Part shown: positions 17,380 to 25,120 of the stretch, piece after piece
Position numbering within the stretch: position 1 is the first letter of the stretch
Layout: each line of letters begins with the position of its first letter
Source: Roseivivax sp. GX 12232
GTDB lineage: Bacteria > Pseudomonadota > Alphaproteobacteria > Rhodobacterales > Rhodobacteraceae
Direction of reading: 5' to 3'
Assembly: GCF_021272185.1 (NCBI RefSeq)
Contig: NZ_JAJSEC010000001.1
Location: 434,001 to 498,000 of the forward strand
Length of the DNA: 64,000 bases
The notes under the pieces: model-generated
Seen by the model: only the letters and a program-made list of their open reading frames with translations
What the model was told of the DNA's origin: nothing
Database searches by the model: none
Position numbers and translations under genes: made by a program

Positions 17380-19302
17380 TTACTCTTCGAGGATCGCGAA
17401 CTGCTCGGGGGCCGCGGGTCCCGGGAAGCCCAGGTTGACCGTGCCGCCGTGCAGCACATCGGGCACATTCCGCAGCCGCTTGGTGTGGAAGCCGATGTTG
17501 TTGGCCGGCAGGCAGATGCCGGGAACGTTGAACTGCTCTTTGTGGATCGCCAGGATGTCGCGGTAGAGCTGGTTCTGCCGGTCGAGGTCCGGCTCCTTCT
17601 GCATCGCCTGGTGCAGGGAGATGACCTCCTTCATCCACGCGGGCGGCTCCTGCGGATCGCTGCCCACGCCGGTCGCCCAATGCACCCAGCCGGTCATCCA
17701 GGCGCTGTCGGGGTGCAGCGGCACATAGGCCCGGGGGAAGATGTAGGCCCCCATGGACGCGCCATCGCCGTCATCGATCAGGATGTGATGCTGGTTGGAG
17801 TCCCGGAAGGCGTTCTTGGCCGATTTCTCCACCGAGCGCCATTCGACGTTGAGACCGATCTCCTGCCAGGCCTCGGTCAGGAAGGGCATCATGTCGACAT
17901 AGGGCTGACGGTCCGCCCGCACCGTGGCGATCATCGCGATCGGCTCGCCGTCGGGCGTCATCCGCCACCCCTTGGAGTCGCGCTGGTCATAGCCCGCCTC
18001 GTCCAGAAGCTGGTTGGCCCGCGCCACGTCGTGTTCGGTGAACTGGGTGCCCATCTCCTCGTCGTAGAAGGCCGCCTCCTCGGGACGCGGAGAGGTCTGA
18101 TGCGCCGGGCTGCACTGCCCCGCGTAGATCAGCTGGCTGATCTCCTCGCGGTCGATGGCGTGGCTCATGGCGATCCGCACGTCGCGGTCGTTCAGCACCT
18201 TGCGGACAATCGGGTCCTGCGCGGTCCGGTTCATGTGGATCTGGATCGGCGAGGACCGGGCGACCACGATCTCGAAGTAGTCGAGGTCGGCGCGCTCGAT
18301 GTTCTCGAAGAAGACCGGCCGGTTCTCGGCGGTGTTGATGTAGCGGGCGATCCAGTCGACCTCGCCGTTGACCGCCTTGAGAAGCATGACCTCGCGGTTC
18401 TCGACGATCTCCATCACGGCCCCGTCGATATAGGGCAGCTGGTTCCCCTCGTCGTCGACCTTCCAGTAGTAGGGATTGCGCGCGTATTCGACCTGCGTCG
18501 GGTCGGATTCAGGGCGCGTCAGGACCCAGGCGTTGATCGTCGGCTTGTCGATGTTCTGGAAGGGATCGAGCTTGTCCTGGAACATCTCGTACCAGCTTTG
18601 GTAGCCTTCCTCCGCGGCCAGGGCCCCGGCGTCGTCGTTGAACCCGCCGTGGAACTGCTCGAGGTAATGCGGCGGATAGTTCGCCAGCCAGTTGGCATGG
18701 GGCTGCGCCAGCAGGATCGGGAACATCGCGTTGGACTGACCCAGCGTGATTTCCAGGGTGTAATCGTCGATCGCGCGCGCCGAGACCTCCTGATTGACCA
18801 GGAACTGAAGGCGGTTGGTCGGGTCGATGTTCTCGTCCGGCTGGACGTGATCGAAGAACCAGACGATGTCATGGGCGGTGAAGGGATGGCCGTCGGACCA
18901 CCGCATGCCTTCGCGCAGGTCGAAGGTGAAGACGGATGCATCCTCGTTCACCTCGTAGCTTTCGGCGATGTTCGGCACGACGCCATCGGCGTCCTGGTTC
19001 CAGCGCAGAAGCGGCTCGTAGCCGTAGAACAGCCACAGCACGGCTTCGTCGCCCCCGCCCGAGTACAGCTGGCGGAGGGTTCCGCCGTAGCTGCGGACCC
19101 CTTCGACCGGCGCATGCACGAAGGGCTCCGTTCCGACCCGCTCGGCCACCGGCGGCAGGTCGCCGCTTTCCACCAAGGCGTCGAGCATGGGCGCCTGCCC
19201 CGTCGCGGATTGCGCAAGCGCCGCGGTGCCGGTGCTGGCAAGCAGGGCCGCGAGCGTGACGCCCAAGCCTGTCCTCATGAGAGTCTGAGTGTCGCGTGCC
19301 AT
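17380..19302 (-). CDS. ABC transporter periplasmic substrate-binding protein, SBP_bac_5 (peptide/oligosaccharide) family
   Basis: A 640-residue exported protein. A signal peptide covers residues 1-31 (hydrophobic GLGVTLAALLASTGTAALA, then cleavage before QSATG). The mature part has the family pattern: VVPNIAESYEVNEDASVFTF, LREGMRWSDGHPFTAHD and VRIAMSHAIDREEIS. It is longer than typical DppA/OppA (about 530) and resembles the large binding proteins used with the DppB/long-DppC importers for oligosaccharides. A GAGGAGG just before the ATG at 19302 fixes the start. No permease is adjacent; the importer at 993-4991 lacks its own binding protein and is the likely partner. Confidence 0.9.
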   Translation of the reverse strand: MARDTQTLMRTGLGVTLAALLASTGTAALAQSATGQAPMLDALVESGDLPPVAERVGTEPFVHAPVEGVRSYGGTLRQLYSGGGDEAVLWLFYGYEPLLRWNQDADGVVPNIAESYEVNEDASVFTFDLREGMRWSDGHPFTAHDIVWFFDHVQPDENIDPTNRLQFLVNQEVSARAIDDYTLEITLGQSNAMFPILLAQPHANWLANYPPHYLEQFHGGFNDDAGALAAEEGYQSWYEMFQDKLDPFQNIDKPTINAWVLTRPESDPTQVEYARNPYYWKVDDEGNQLPYIDGAVMEIVENREVMLLKAVNGEVDWIARYINTAENRPVFFENIERADLDYFEIVVARSSPIQIHMNRTAQDPIVRKVLNDRDVRIAMSHAIDREEISQLIYAGQCSPAHQTSPRPEEAAFYDEEMGTQFTEHDVARANQLLDEAGYDQRDSKGWRMTPDGEPIAMIATVRADRQPYVDMMPFLTEAWQEIGLNVEWRSVEKSAKNAFRDSNQHHILIDDGDGASMGAYIFPRAYVPLHPDSAWMTGWVHWATGVGSDPQEPPAWMKEVISLHQAMQKEPDLDRQNQLYRDILAIHKEQFNVPGICLPANNIGFHTKRLRNVPDVLHGGTVNLGFPGPAAPEQFAILEE

Positions 19303-19380
19303 TCTGTCCTCCTCCATTGGCCACGGTGTGCCCGCTCCTCCGGGGCCGGTTTCGGACCCACCTGAAACGCGCTTACAATC

Positions 19381-19389
19381 ATACATTAT
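19381..19389. promoter_or_regulatory. Second copy of the motif ATACATTAT, upstream of the binding-protein gene
   Basis: Identical to the motif upstream of the permease operon and at a similar distance from its start codon. It lies in the 153-base space shared by the binding-protein gene and the divergent LysR gene, so either the LysR protein or one of the GntR proteins could act there. Confidence 0.3.
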
Positions 19390-19455
19390 CCACTATCTGT
19401 CGATTCGACTAATACTCGCACTTGGTTCACCGATAACCGGATGTTATGAGTAGAC

Positions 19456-20397
19456 ATGAGCGGCCCGGCCAAACGTATCAATCTGCGCCAAATGGAGATG
19501 CTGTGGGCGATCCTGCGCCACGGCACTATGGGCAAGGCGGCACAGGCGCTCAATATTTCGCAGCCGGCGATCAGCCGCATGGTGCGCTACGCGGAGGACC
19601 GGACGGGCCTGCAGCTCTTCGAGCGGCGCGGCTCGCGGCTTGTCCCGACACCCGAGCTGCTTCTGCTGGCGGAAGAATTCGACCGTGTCTTCACCAATGT
19701 CGACAGCGTCCAGAGGCTGACCTCGGCCCTGGCGGCGGGTTGGGGCCGCCCGATCCGCATCGCCTCGATGTCGATGATCGCCGACAGCTTCCTGGTCGAA
19801 AGCATGGCCGCGATGCGCCGCGACCACCCCAAGGTGCCGTTGGTCGTGATGATGAACAACCGCGCGGGCGTCGAGGCCTCGGTCCTGAATGAAAACGCCG
19901 ATATCGGCCTGGTGCACGGATTCGTCGACGTCGAGGATCTGACCTCGGTGCCGATCGCCCTCGGCGGCGTTGTCTGCCTCATGCCCGAGGACCACCCGCT
20001 GGCCGATCTCGACGAGGTCACGCCCGGCGCGCTGGCGGAGGTCGACCTGATCACGATGGGGCGCCGCTCACCGCTCAGCCGGTCCCTCGACGCGGTCTTC
20101 GAGGAGCACGGGATCGACCGGCGCATCGCGGTCCAGATCGCGGACTCGCGCCTCGCGGCGGAATTCGTCCACGCGGGCATGGGCGTGGCGCTGGTCGACC
20201 CTTATTTCGTCGGCTCCATCCCCTTGGACGGCATGGCGATCCGCCCCTTCCGTCCCGCGGTGGAGACCTCCTGCTTCGTGATCCATGGACGCAATCGCAT
20301 CCTGTCGAAGCATACCGAGCGGCTGATCTTTCACCTGCGCTCGGTCGGAGAGCGGTGGATGAGCGAACATGCCGCCCATATCCCCGCTCCCCGTTAG
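19456..20397 (+). CDS. LysR-family transcriptional regulator
   Basis: A 313-residue protein with an N-terminal winged helix-turn-helix (NLRQMEMLWAIL, GKAAQALNISQPAISRMV, GLQLFERRGSRLVPTP), then a LysR substrate-binding domain with its first strand PIRIASMSMIADSFL. LysR proteins usually activate a divergent target; here the divergent gene is the solute-binding protein, so it may switch on uptake when a ligand is present. It is convergent with the unknown gene at 20404, seven bases away. A ribosome-binding site is not obvious before the ATG. Confidence 0.9.
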   Translation: MSGPAKRINLRQMEMLWAILRHGTMGKAAQALNISQPAISRMVRYAEDRTGLQLFERRGSRLVPTPELLLLAEEFDRVFTNVDSVQRLTSALAAGWGRPIRIASMSMIADSFLVESMAAMRRDHPKVPLVVMMNNRAGVEASVLNENADIGLVHGFVDVEDLTSVPIALGGVVCLMPEDHPLADLDEVTPGALAEVDLITMGRRSPLSRSLDAVFEEHGIDRRIAVQIADSRLAAEFVHAGMGVALVDPYFVGSIPLDGMAIRPFRPAVETSCFVIHGRNRILSKHTERLIFHLRSVGERWMSEHAAHIPAPR

Positions 20398-20403
20398 ACG
20401 CGC

Positions 20404-21360
20404 CTAGCCGGTGGCCTTGGCCGCCGACACATCCTGCTTTCGGACCTGGCCTTTTGCCGCCTGCTCCGCCCAGAACGGGGCGGTATCGTAGTTCGGTGTG
20501 TCCAGTTCCTCGGTCTCGCCGCGCCAGAGCTTCGCCCCTTCGCGCATGTAGCGGATGGCGATGGCCAGGGCCTGGCCGTAGACGCTTTGATTGGCCTCGG
20601 CGCCTGCCGCAACCTCGTCGATGCGGCCCTGCTCTACCTGCGCACCGGACCGGACGGCTTCGGCCAGTTGAATGGCCGGGTCGTCCTCGCGGTAGAATTC
20701 CTCTTCGATCCGGAAGCGCTGCATCTTGTCGGGGTCGGGGTCGACATAACCCTCGACGAGCCGCGCGATGTCGATCGTCACCGGCTGGATGAAATCCACG
20801 CTCCGATCGAGCCAGCCGTCCATGTCCTCGATATTGGGCGACAGCGTGTGCAATCCCTGAAGGCCGCGCAGCACCATGGTGCGGGCGTAGTCCTCGATGG
20901 CCTGCCCGGTCGAGGTCGGGTTCGCCGCCAGCAGAAACTTGTTGAAGAAGGCGCCGTCCTCGCCGCCGCCGAAGACCTTCTTCAGCACGAAAGCGTCATG
21001 GTAGGCGTAGAGCCAGCGGTTGGCGGCCTCCAGCGGCCTCTCATGCGCCTCGTCCCGGCGCACGACCATGTTGCGATAGGGCTTGATGACATTGTCGATC
21101 GCCTGGTGCGGCAGGCCGCCCAGCGCATAGGCCAGCTTGCGGTCCTGGGCGGGATGGGCCTCGGCCTCACCCCAGGCGGCGCGGGCCCTCTTGATGATCG
21201 GGCCCATCCACTGGTTCCCCCCGCGCGAGACGGTGCCGAGGCGGGCGTATTCCAGGTAGGTTTCGATCACGCGGCTCAGTTCGGGGTCGAACTTGTCGTC
21301 CTGCACGGCAATGTTGCGGGCGTCCTCGAAGATCGCCCAGTGAGACAGCATATCGGACAT
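20404..21360 (-). CDS. Conserved-looking protein of unknown function next to CapA-like gene
   Basis: A 318-residue soluble, mainly alpha-helical protein without signal peptide or membrane segment. I do not recognise the family. His/Asp-containing helices are seen: MLSHWAIFEDARNIA near the start, GGLPHQAIDNVI near 105 and YAYHDAFVLKK near 150. The HW...D and PHQAID pattern is faintly like zinc-dependent phospholipase C folds, but I would not assign it. It begins 16 bases after the CapA-like gene, so the two form an operon and probably work together. Codon use matches the surrounding catabolic locus. Confidence 0.75.
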   Translation of the reverse strand: MSDMLSHWAIFEDARNIAVQDDKFDPELSRVIETYLEYARLGTVSRGGNQWMGPIIKRARAAWGEAEAHPAQDRKLAYALGGLPHQAIDNVIKPYRNMVVRRDEAHERPLEAANRWLYAYHDAFVLKKVFGGGEDGAFFNKFLLAANPTSTGQAIEDYARTMVLRGLQGLHTLSPNIEDMDGWLDRSVDFIQPVTIDIARLVEGYVDPDPDKMQRFRIEEEFYREDDPAIQLAEAVRSGAQVEQGRIDEVAAGAEANQSVYGQALAIAIRYMREGAKLWRGETEELDTPNYDTAPFWAEQAAKGQVRKQDVSAAKATG

Positions 21361-21376
21361 GTCGCGGTCCTTTCGG

Positions 21377-22498
21377 TCAGAGGGATTCCAGTGCGAGGTC
21401 CGGTTTCGGCCGCGCGGCGTCGGCGGGATCCGACAGGGTCAGGTCCAGCGCGTTTTCGGTAAGGGTGATGGCATCGCCCGAGAGTTCCTTCAGCCGGGCG
21501 ACGATCCTCGCGCCATCGGCGCTGGACAAGCTCAGCGGCGTCACCTGGTTGTCGGCGTCGCGCATCACCGGAACCAGGCGGATCCGGCACCGCTCCGATC
21601 CGTCGAAATCGAAGCGCAACATCAGACCGTCCTTGTGGCGGTCGTGCATCTTGGGCCAATCGAAGGCGAAGTTGCCGAGGCTGTAGAAGATCGGCTTGCC
21701 GTTGTGGAACTCGATCGGCTGGATCACATGCGGGTGGTGGCCCACGACGATGTCGATGCCCGCGTCGATGGCCAGCCGCGCCAGCTGGCGCTGGTAGTCG
21801 GTCGGCTCGGGCGAGCTCGACACCCCCCAATGACAGGACAGGATGGCGATGTCGGTCTCTTGCTTGAGGGCGCGGATCTCGGCCTGCAGCTCCTCGGCGT
21901 CGGCGGGCTCGACCCAGGTGACGACCTCGGGCGGGGCGCCCGGCATCTCCAGGGCCCGTCGGCCCGGACGATAGGCCGTGCCCGCACGGATCACCGCCGT
22001 GCCGGGCGTATCGCGGTCGGCGGCATGGCGGGACGGCCAGAAGACGGTGGTGAAGCTCAGAACGCCGATGCGCAGATCGCCGTGCCGGAAGATGGCCGGC
22101 CGCCTGGCAGCTGCGCGGGTCTCGCCGACGCCGGCAAAGGCCACGCCGGCCTGGCGCAGAACCTGCGCGCTGCGCAGCGCGGCGGTTTGCGGATAGCTGA
22201 CATTGCTGGCGCAGCTGACGGCGTCGATGCCCGCGTCGGTCAGCGCCCGCACCATGTCGGGATGCGAATGCCGCCAGCGCTCCTTGTGCGGGATGTCCGG
22301 GTCGGCGGGATCCTCGGAGGGTTCGCAGAGGGGCCCTTCGAGATGCAGGAACCGGAGATCCGCGGCCTCGAGCACAGGCAGCACGCCCGCCAGCGCCGAG
22401 ACCGGGTTCTCGCGGTTCTGGATATTGGTTTCGCCCGCGATGACCAGGCCTGTCAGGGCTTGGTCGAAGGGGGCCAGGGGAAGCTCGGATGTCGCCAT
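21377..22498 (-). CDS. CapA-family metallophosphatase-like protein
   Basis: A 373-residue protein of the PGA_cap (CapA) family, a calcineurin-like fold. Motifs: LVIAGETNIQ at the start, LEGPL, CASNVSYPQT, ILSCHWGVSS, VVGHHPHVIQPIEF and IFYSLGNFAFDW. The founding member helps make poly-gamma-glutamate capsules in Bacillus, but this protein lacks the N-terminal membrane anchor and no PgsB/C genes are near, so a cytoplasmic hydrolase role is more likely. It is the first gene of a two-gene operon with the unknown 20404-21360 protein. Confidence 0.85.
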   Translation of the reverse strand: MATSELPLAPFDQALTGLVIAGETNIQNRENPVSALAGVLPVLEAADLRFLHLEGPLCEPSEDPADPDIPHKERWRHSHPDMVRALTDAGIDAVSCASNVSYPQTAALRSAQVLRQAGVAFAGVGETRAAARRPAIFRHGDLRIGVLSFTTVFWPSRHAADRDTPGTAVIRAGTAYRPGRRALEMPGAPPEVVTWVEPADAEELQAEIRALKQETDIAILSCHWGVSSSPEPTDYQRQLARLAIDAGIDIVVGHHPHVIQPIEFHNGKPIFYSLGNFAFDWPKMHDRHKDGLMLRFDFDGSERCRIRLVPVMRDADNQVTPLSLSSADGARIVARLKELSGDAITLTENALDLTLSDPADAARPKPDLALESL

Positions 22499-22861
22499 CG
22501 GGTCAGATCTCCGTCACATTACCTGACATAGATCGCCCCTGCCCTTGATAACCTCAAATCAAACTATGTCTCCAGGCCATAACCGATTGTTAAGTCGCAC
22601 GGCTTACCGCGGGTCTCCATTGCGCCGCGCAGGCCAAAGCGGGGCTGCCTGAACCGCCCCCTCAGCGCCGCCGCGCTGATACGGACCGGGCTTGCGCTTC
22701 GCAGTCCATAAACCGGAGACATCCGCGACACCCGCGCGGACCCGCCCAGAAAACCACAACTTGCCCCTACGTCAACTTGCGTCTAATCAAGGCACGCCCG
22801 CCTGAGCCCCGCCGTTCAGGCTCAGCCGTTTGACGAATTTTCCGGGAAGGTCTCCTCCGAC
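22499..22861. other. Intergenic region between CapA-like gene and nadA
   Basis: This 363-base stretch must contain divergent promoters for the CapA-like operon and nadA. It includes a comparatively AT-rich patch near 22545-22600. I see no open frame with protein character, no clear riboswitch and no convincing operator repeat. Confidence 0.5.
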
Positions 22862-23914
22862 ATGCTGGATCACGCCGCTATCGCCGAGACGCTCGGCGAC
22901 CACTACGACCTTGCGCCTTCGCCAGAGACCGCGGACCGGCTGGGCCCCATCTACGCGCGCATGCGCCGGGTGGTTCCGCCGGCTGACTGGGCCCTGCATG
23001 CCCCCTATGTCGCGGCGATCAACGACCTCAAGGCCGAGCGCAACGCCGTCATCCTCGCGCATAACTACATGACGCCGCAGATCTACCACGGCATCGCCGA
23101 CGTCGTTGGCGACAGCCTGCAGCTGGCGATCGCCGCCGCCGAGATCGAGGCCGATGTGATCGTGCAATGCGGCGTGCATTTCATGGCCGAGACCTCGAAG
23201 ATCCTGAACCCGGGCAAGACCGTGCTGATCCCGGACATGGACGCCGGCTGCTCGCTGGCCGAGAGCATCACGCCCGCAGACATCGCTGGGCTGCGCCGCC
23301 GCTATCCCGGCGCGCCGGTGGTGACCTATGTGAACACCTCGGCCGAGGTGAAAGCCGCCTCCGACATCTGCTGCACCTCCTCGAACGCCGCGCAGATCGT
23401 CGCCGCGCTCGACGCCGAGACGGTGATCATGGCGCCCGACAAATACCTGGCCCAGAACGTCGCGCGGCAGGTGCCGCAGAAGACCGTGGTCTGGCACGAC
23501 GGGTCCTGCATCGTGCACGAACGGTTCACCGCGCGCGAGTTGCAGGAGTTTCGGGAGTGGCAACCCGACACCCGCATCATCGCGCACCCCGAGTGCCCGC
23601 CGGACGTGATCGCCGAGGCCGATTTCTCCGGCTCGACGCATGGCATCATCGACTATGTGACCCGCGAGCAGCCGGGCAAGGCGCTTCTGGTGACCGAATG
23701 CTCCATGGCCTCGAACATCTCCGACGCGCATCCGGCAGTGGAGTTCGTGGGCCCCTGCAACATGTGCCCGCACATGAAAAAGATCACGCTCGAAAAGGTG
23801 CTCTGGTCGCTGCACAGCATGCAGGGTGTCGTCGAGGTCGATGCGAGTCTTGCCAAACCCGCCCGACGCGCCGTGGAGCGGATGATCGACCTGTCCCGGC
23901 AAGCGCAGGCCTGA
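22862..23914 (+). CDS. nadA: Quinolinate synthase A
   Basis: A 350-residue enzyme that condenses iminoaspartate with dihydroxyacetone phosphate to quinolinate in NAD synthesis. The 4Fe-4S cysteine motifs are present: [21 protein letters not shown] and [11 protein letters not shown]. The sugar-phosphate-binding parts are also seen ([41 protein letters not shown]). Length and all motifs fit the family. It is followed by nadC rather than nadB. Confidence 0.97.
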   Translation: MLDHAAIAETLGDHYDLAPSPETADRLGPIYARMRRVVPPADWALHAPYVAAINDLKAERNAVILAHNYMTPQIYHGIADVVGDSLQLAIAAAEIEADVIVQCGVHFMAETSKILNPGKTVLIPDMDAGCSLAESITPADIAGLRRRYPGAPVVTYVNTSAEVKAASDICCTSSNAAQIVAALDAETVIMAPDKYLAQNVARQVPQKTVVWHDGSCIVHERFTARELQEFREWQPDTRIIAHPECPPDVIAEADFSGSTHGIIDYVTREQPGKALLVTECSMASNISDAHPAVEFVGPCNMCPHMKKITLEKVLWSLHSMQGVVEVDASLAKPARRAVERMIDLSRQAQA

Positions 23915-24031
23915 GGACATGCCGGACCGCAGGACGTTCGAGGCAACTTCCGTTCGGGCAGGGGTTCCCACCTTGCCCCACCCGTCGAAAAGGCCCGCCC
24001 GGTCCAACCGCAGATCGAAGGAAAACTCCCG

Positions 24032-24880
24032 ATGCCCGTCCCGCCTCTTCCCGACCTGATCCTTGACCCACTGGTGCGCGCGGCCTTGCTCGAGGATCTC
24101 GGGACCTCGGGCGACCTGACCACACGGACGGTCATCCCGCCCGGCACGAGGGCTCGGGCGCGTCTTACGAGCAGAGAGGCGGGCGTGGTCTCGGGCATGC
24201 AGATCGCCCGGATGGCCTTCCAGCTTGTCGACCCGGCTCTCTCCGTGACCACGCACTGCCTGGACGGGGCCCGCGTCCGCCCGGGCGAGGTGCTGATGGA
24301 GATCGAGGGAGAGGCCGCCGCCCTCCTCGCCGCCGAACGCGTGGCGCTGAATTTCGCCGGCCGGCTCTCCGGGATCGCCACCACCACCGCGGCTTATGTC
24401 GCCGAGACCCAGGGCACCGCCGCCCGGATCACCTGCACCCGCAAGACGACCCCCGGCCTGCGCCTCGTCGAGAAACAGGCGGTTCTGCACGGAGGTGGCT
24501 TCAATCACCGGTTTTCACTCTCGGACGCGATCCTTGTGAAGGACAACCACATCGCCGCGGCGGGAGGCATCGCCCCGCTTCTGCGCGCGATCAGGGCGCA
24601 GGCCTCGCACATGGTGCGCGTCGAGATCGAGGTCGACAGTCTCGACCAGCTTGGCGAAGTGCTGGAGGACGGCGGCGCCGATGCGGTCCTGCTCGACAAC
24701 ATGTCGACCGAGACCCTGCGCTCCGCGGTCGCAATGACCCACGGCCGCCTGCGGCTCGAGGCCTCGGGCTCCATGCGGCTCGACCGCATTGCCGAGGTCG
24801 CGGCCACGGGCGTCGACTACATCTCCGTCGGCGCGCTGACCCACAGCGCGCCCACGCTCGATCTCGGCCTCGACATCTGA
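24032..24880 (+). CDS. nadC: Nicotinate-nucleotide diphosphorylase (carboxylating), quinolinate phosphoribosyltransferase
   Basis: A 282-residue enzyme converting quinolinate and PRPP to nicotinate mononucleotide. Conserved features are EDLGTSGDLTTRTVIP, CTRKTTPGLRLVEKQAV, the KDNHIAAAGG loop, VEIEVDSLDQL and DAVLLDNMS. AAGGA lies eight bases before the ATG. It is 117 bases downstream of nadA; that gap has no nadB and no recognisable remnant of one, so iminoaspartate must come from an aspartate oxidase or dehydrogenase encoded elsewhere. Confidence 0.97.
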   Translation: MPVPPLPDLILDPLVRAALLEDLGTSGDLTTRTVIPPGTRARARLTSREAGVVSGMQIARMAFQLVDPALSVTTHCLDGARVRPGEVLMEIEGEAAALLAAERVALNFAGRLSGIATTTAAYVAETQGTAARITCTRKTTPGLRLVEKQAVLHGGGFNHRFSLSDAILVKDNHIAAAGGIAPLLRAIRAQASHMVRVEIEVDSLDQLGEVLEDGGADAVLLDNMSTETLRSAVAMTHGRLRLEASGSMRLDRIAEVAATGVDYISVGALTHSAPTLDLGLDI

Positions 24881-25120
24881 GGGTTGGGGCGGTTGGTAGG
24901 CAGGAATCCTTCCGGAGGGAGGGCGTCGTCAGACCTATGAAAACAAGGGGTTCCGGCGAGGGCAAAACGCTCAGGATCAATGCAAAAAAGCCGGCTGGCG
25001 GTGGGAACGGGACCGGCGTCGAACCTTCTCTCCATTTACCTAAGAAAGCCCACTGCACTCTGGTCTCAACGCGAGCCTGCTGTCTGCTGAAAGTCAATCA
25101 CCTAAGTAATTGATTTCGCT
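24881..25120. other. Intergenic boundary between core nadC and the accessory region
   Basis: A 240-base stretch between the convergent ends of nadC and the giant ankyrin gene. I see no gene, no terminator I can defend and no copy of the tRNA-Ser attachment repeat. It marks the change from core-like to accessory gene content. Confidence 0.5.

Noticed and set aside
23915-24031. Possible nadB remnant between nadA and nadC
   Set aside because: The plus-strand translations of this gap show no flavin-binding motif or other nadB-like stretch.
22787-24508. Minus-strand frame of 573 codons opposite nadA/nadC
   Set aside because: Antisense of two textbook enzymes, no motif of its own.
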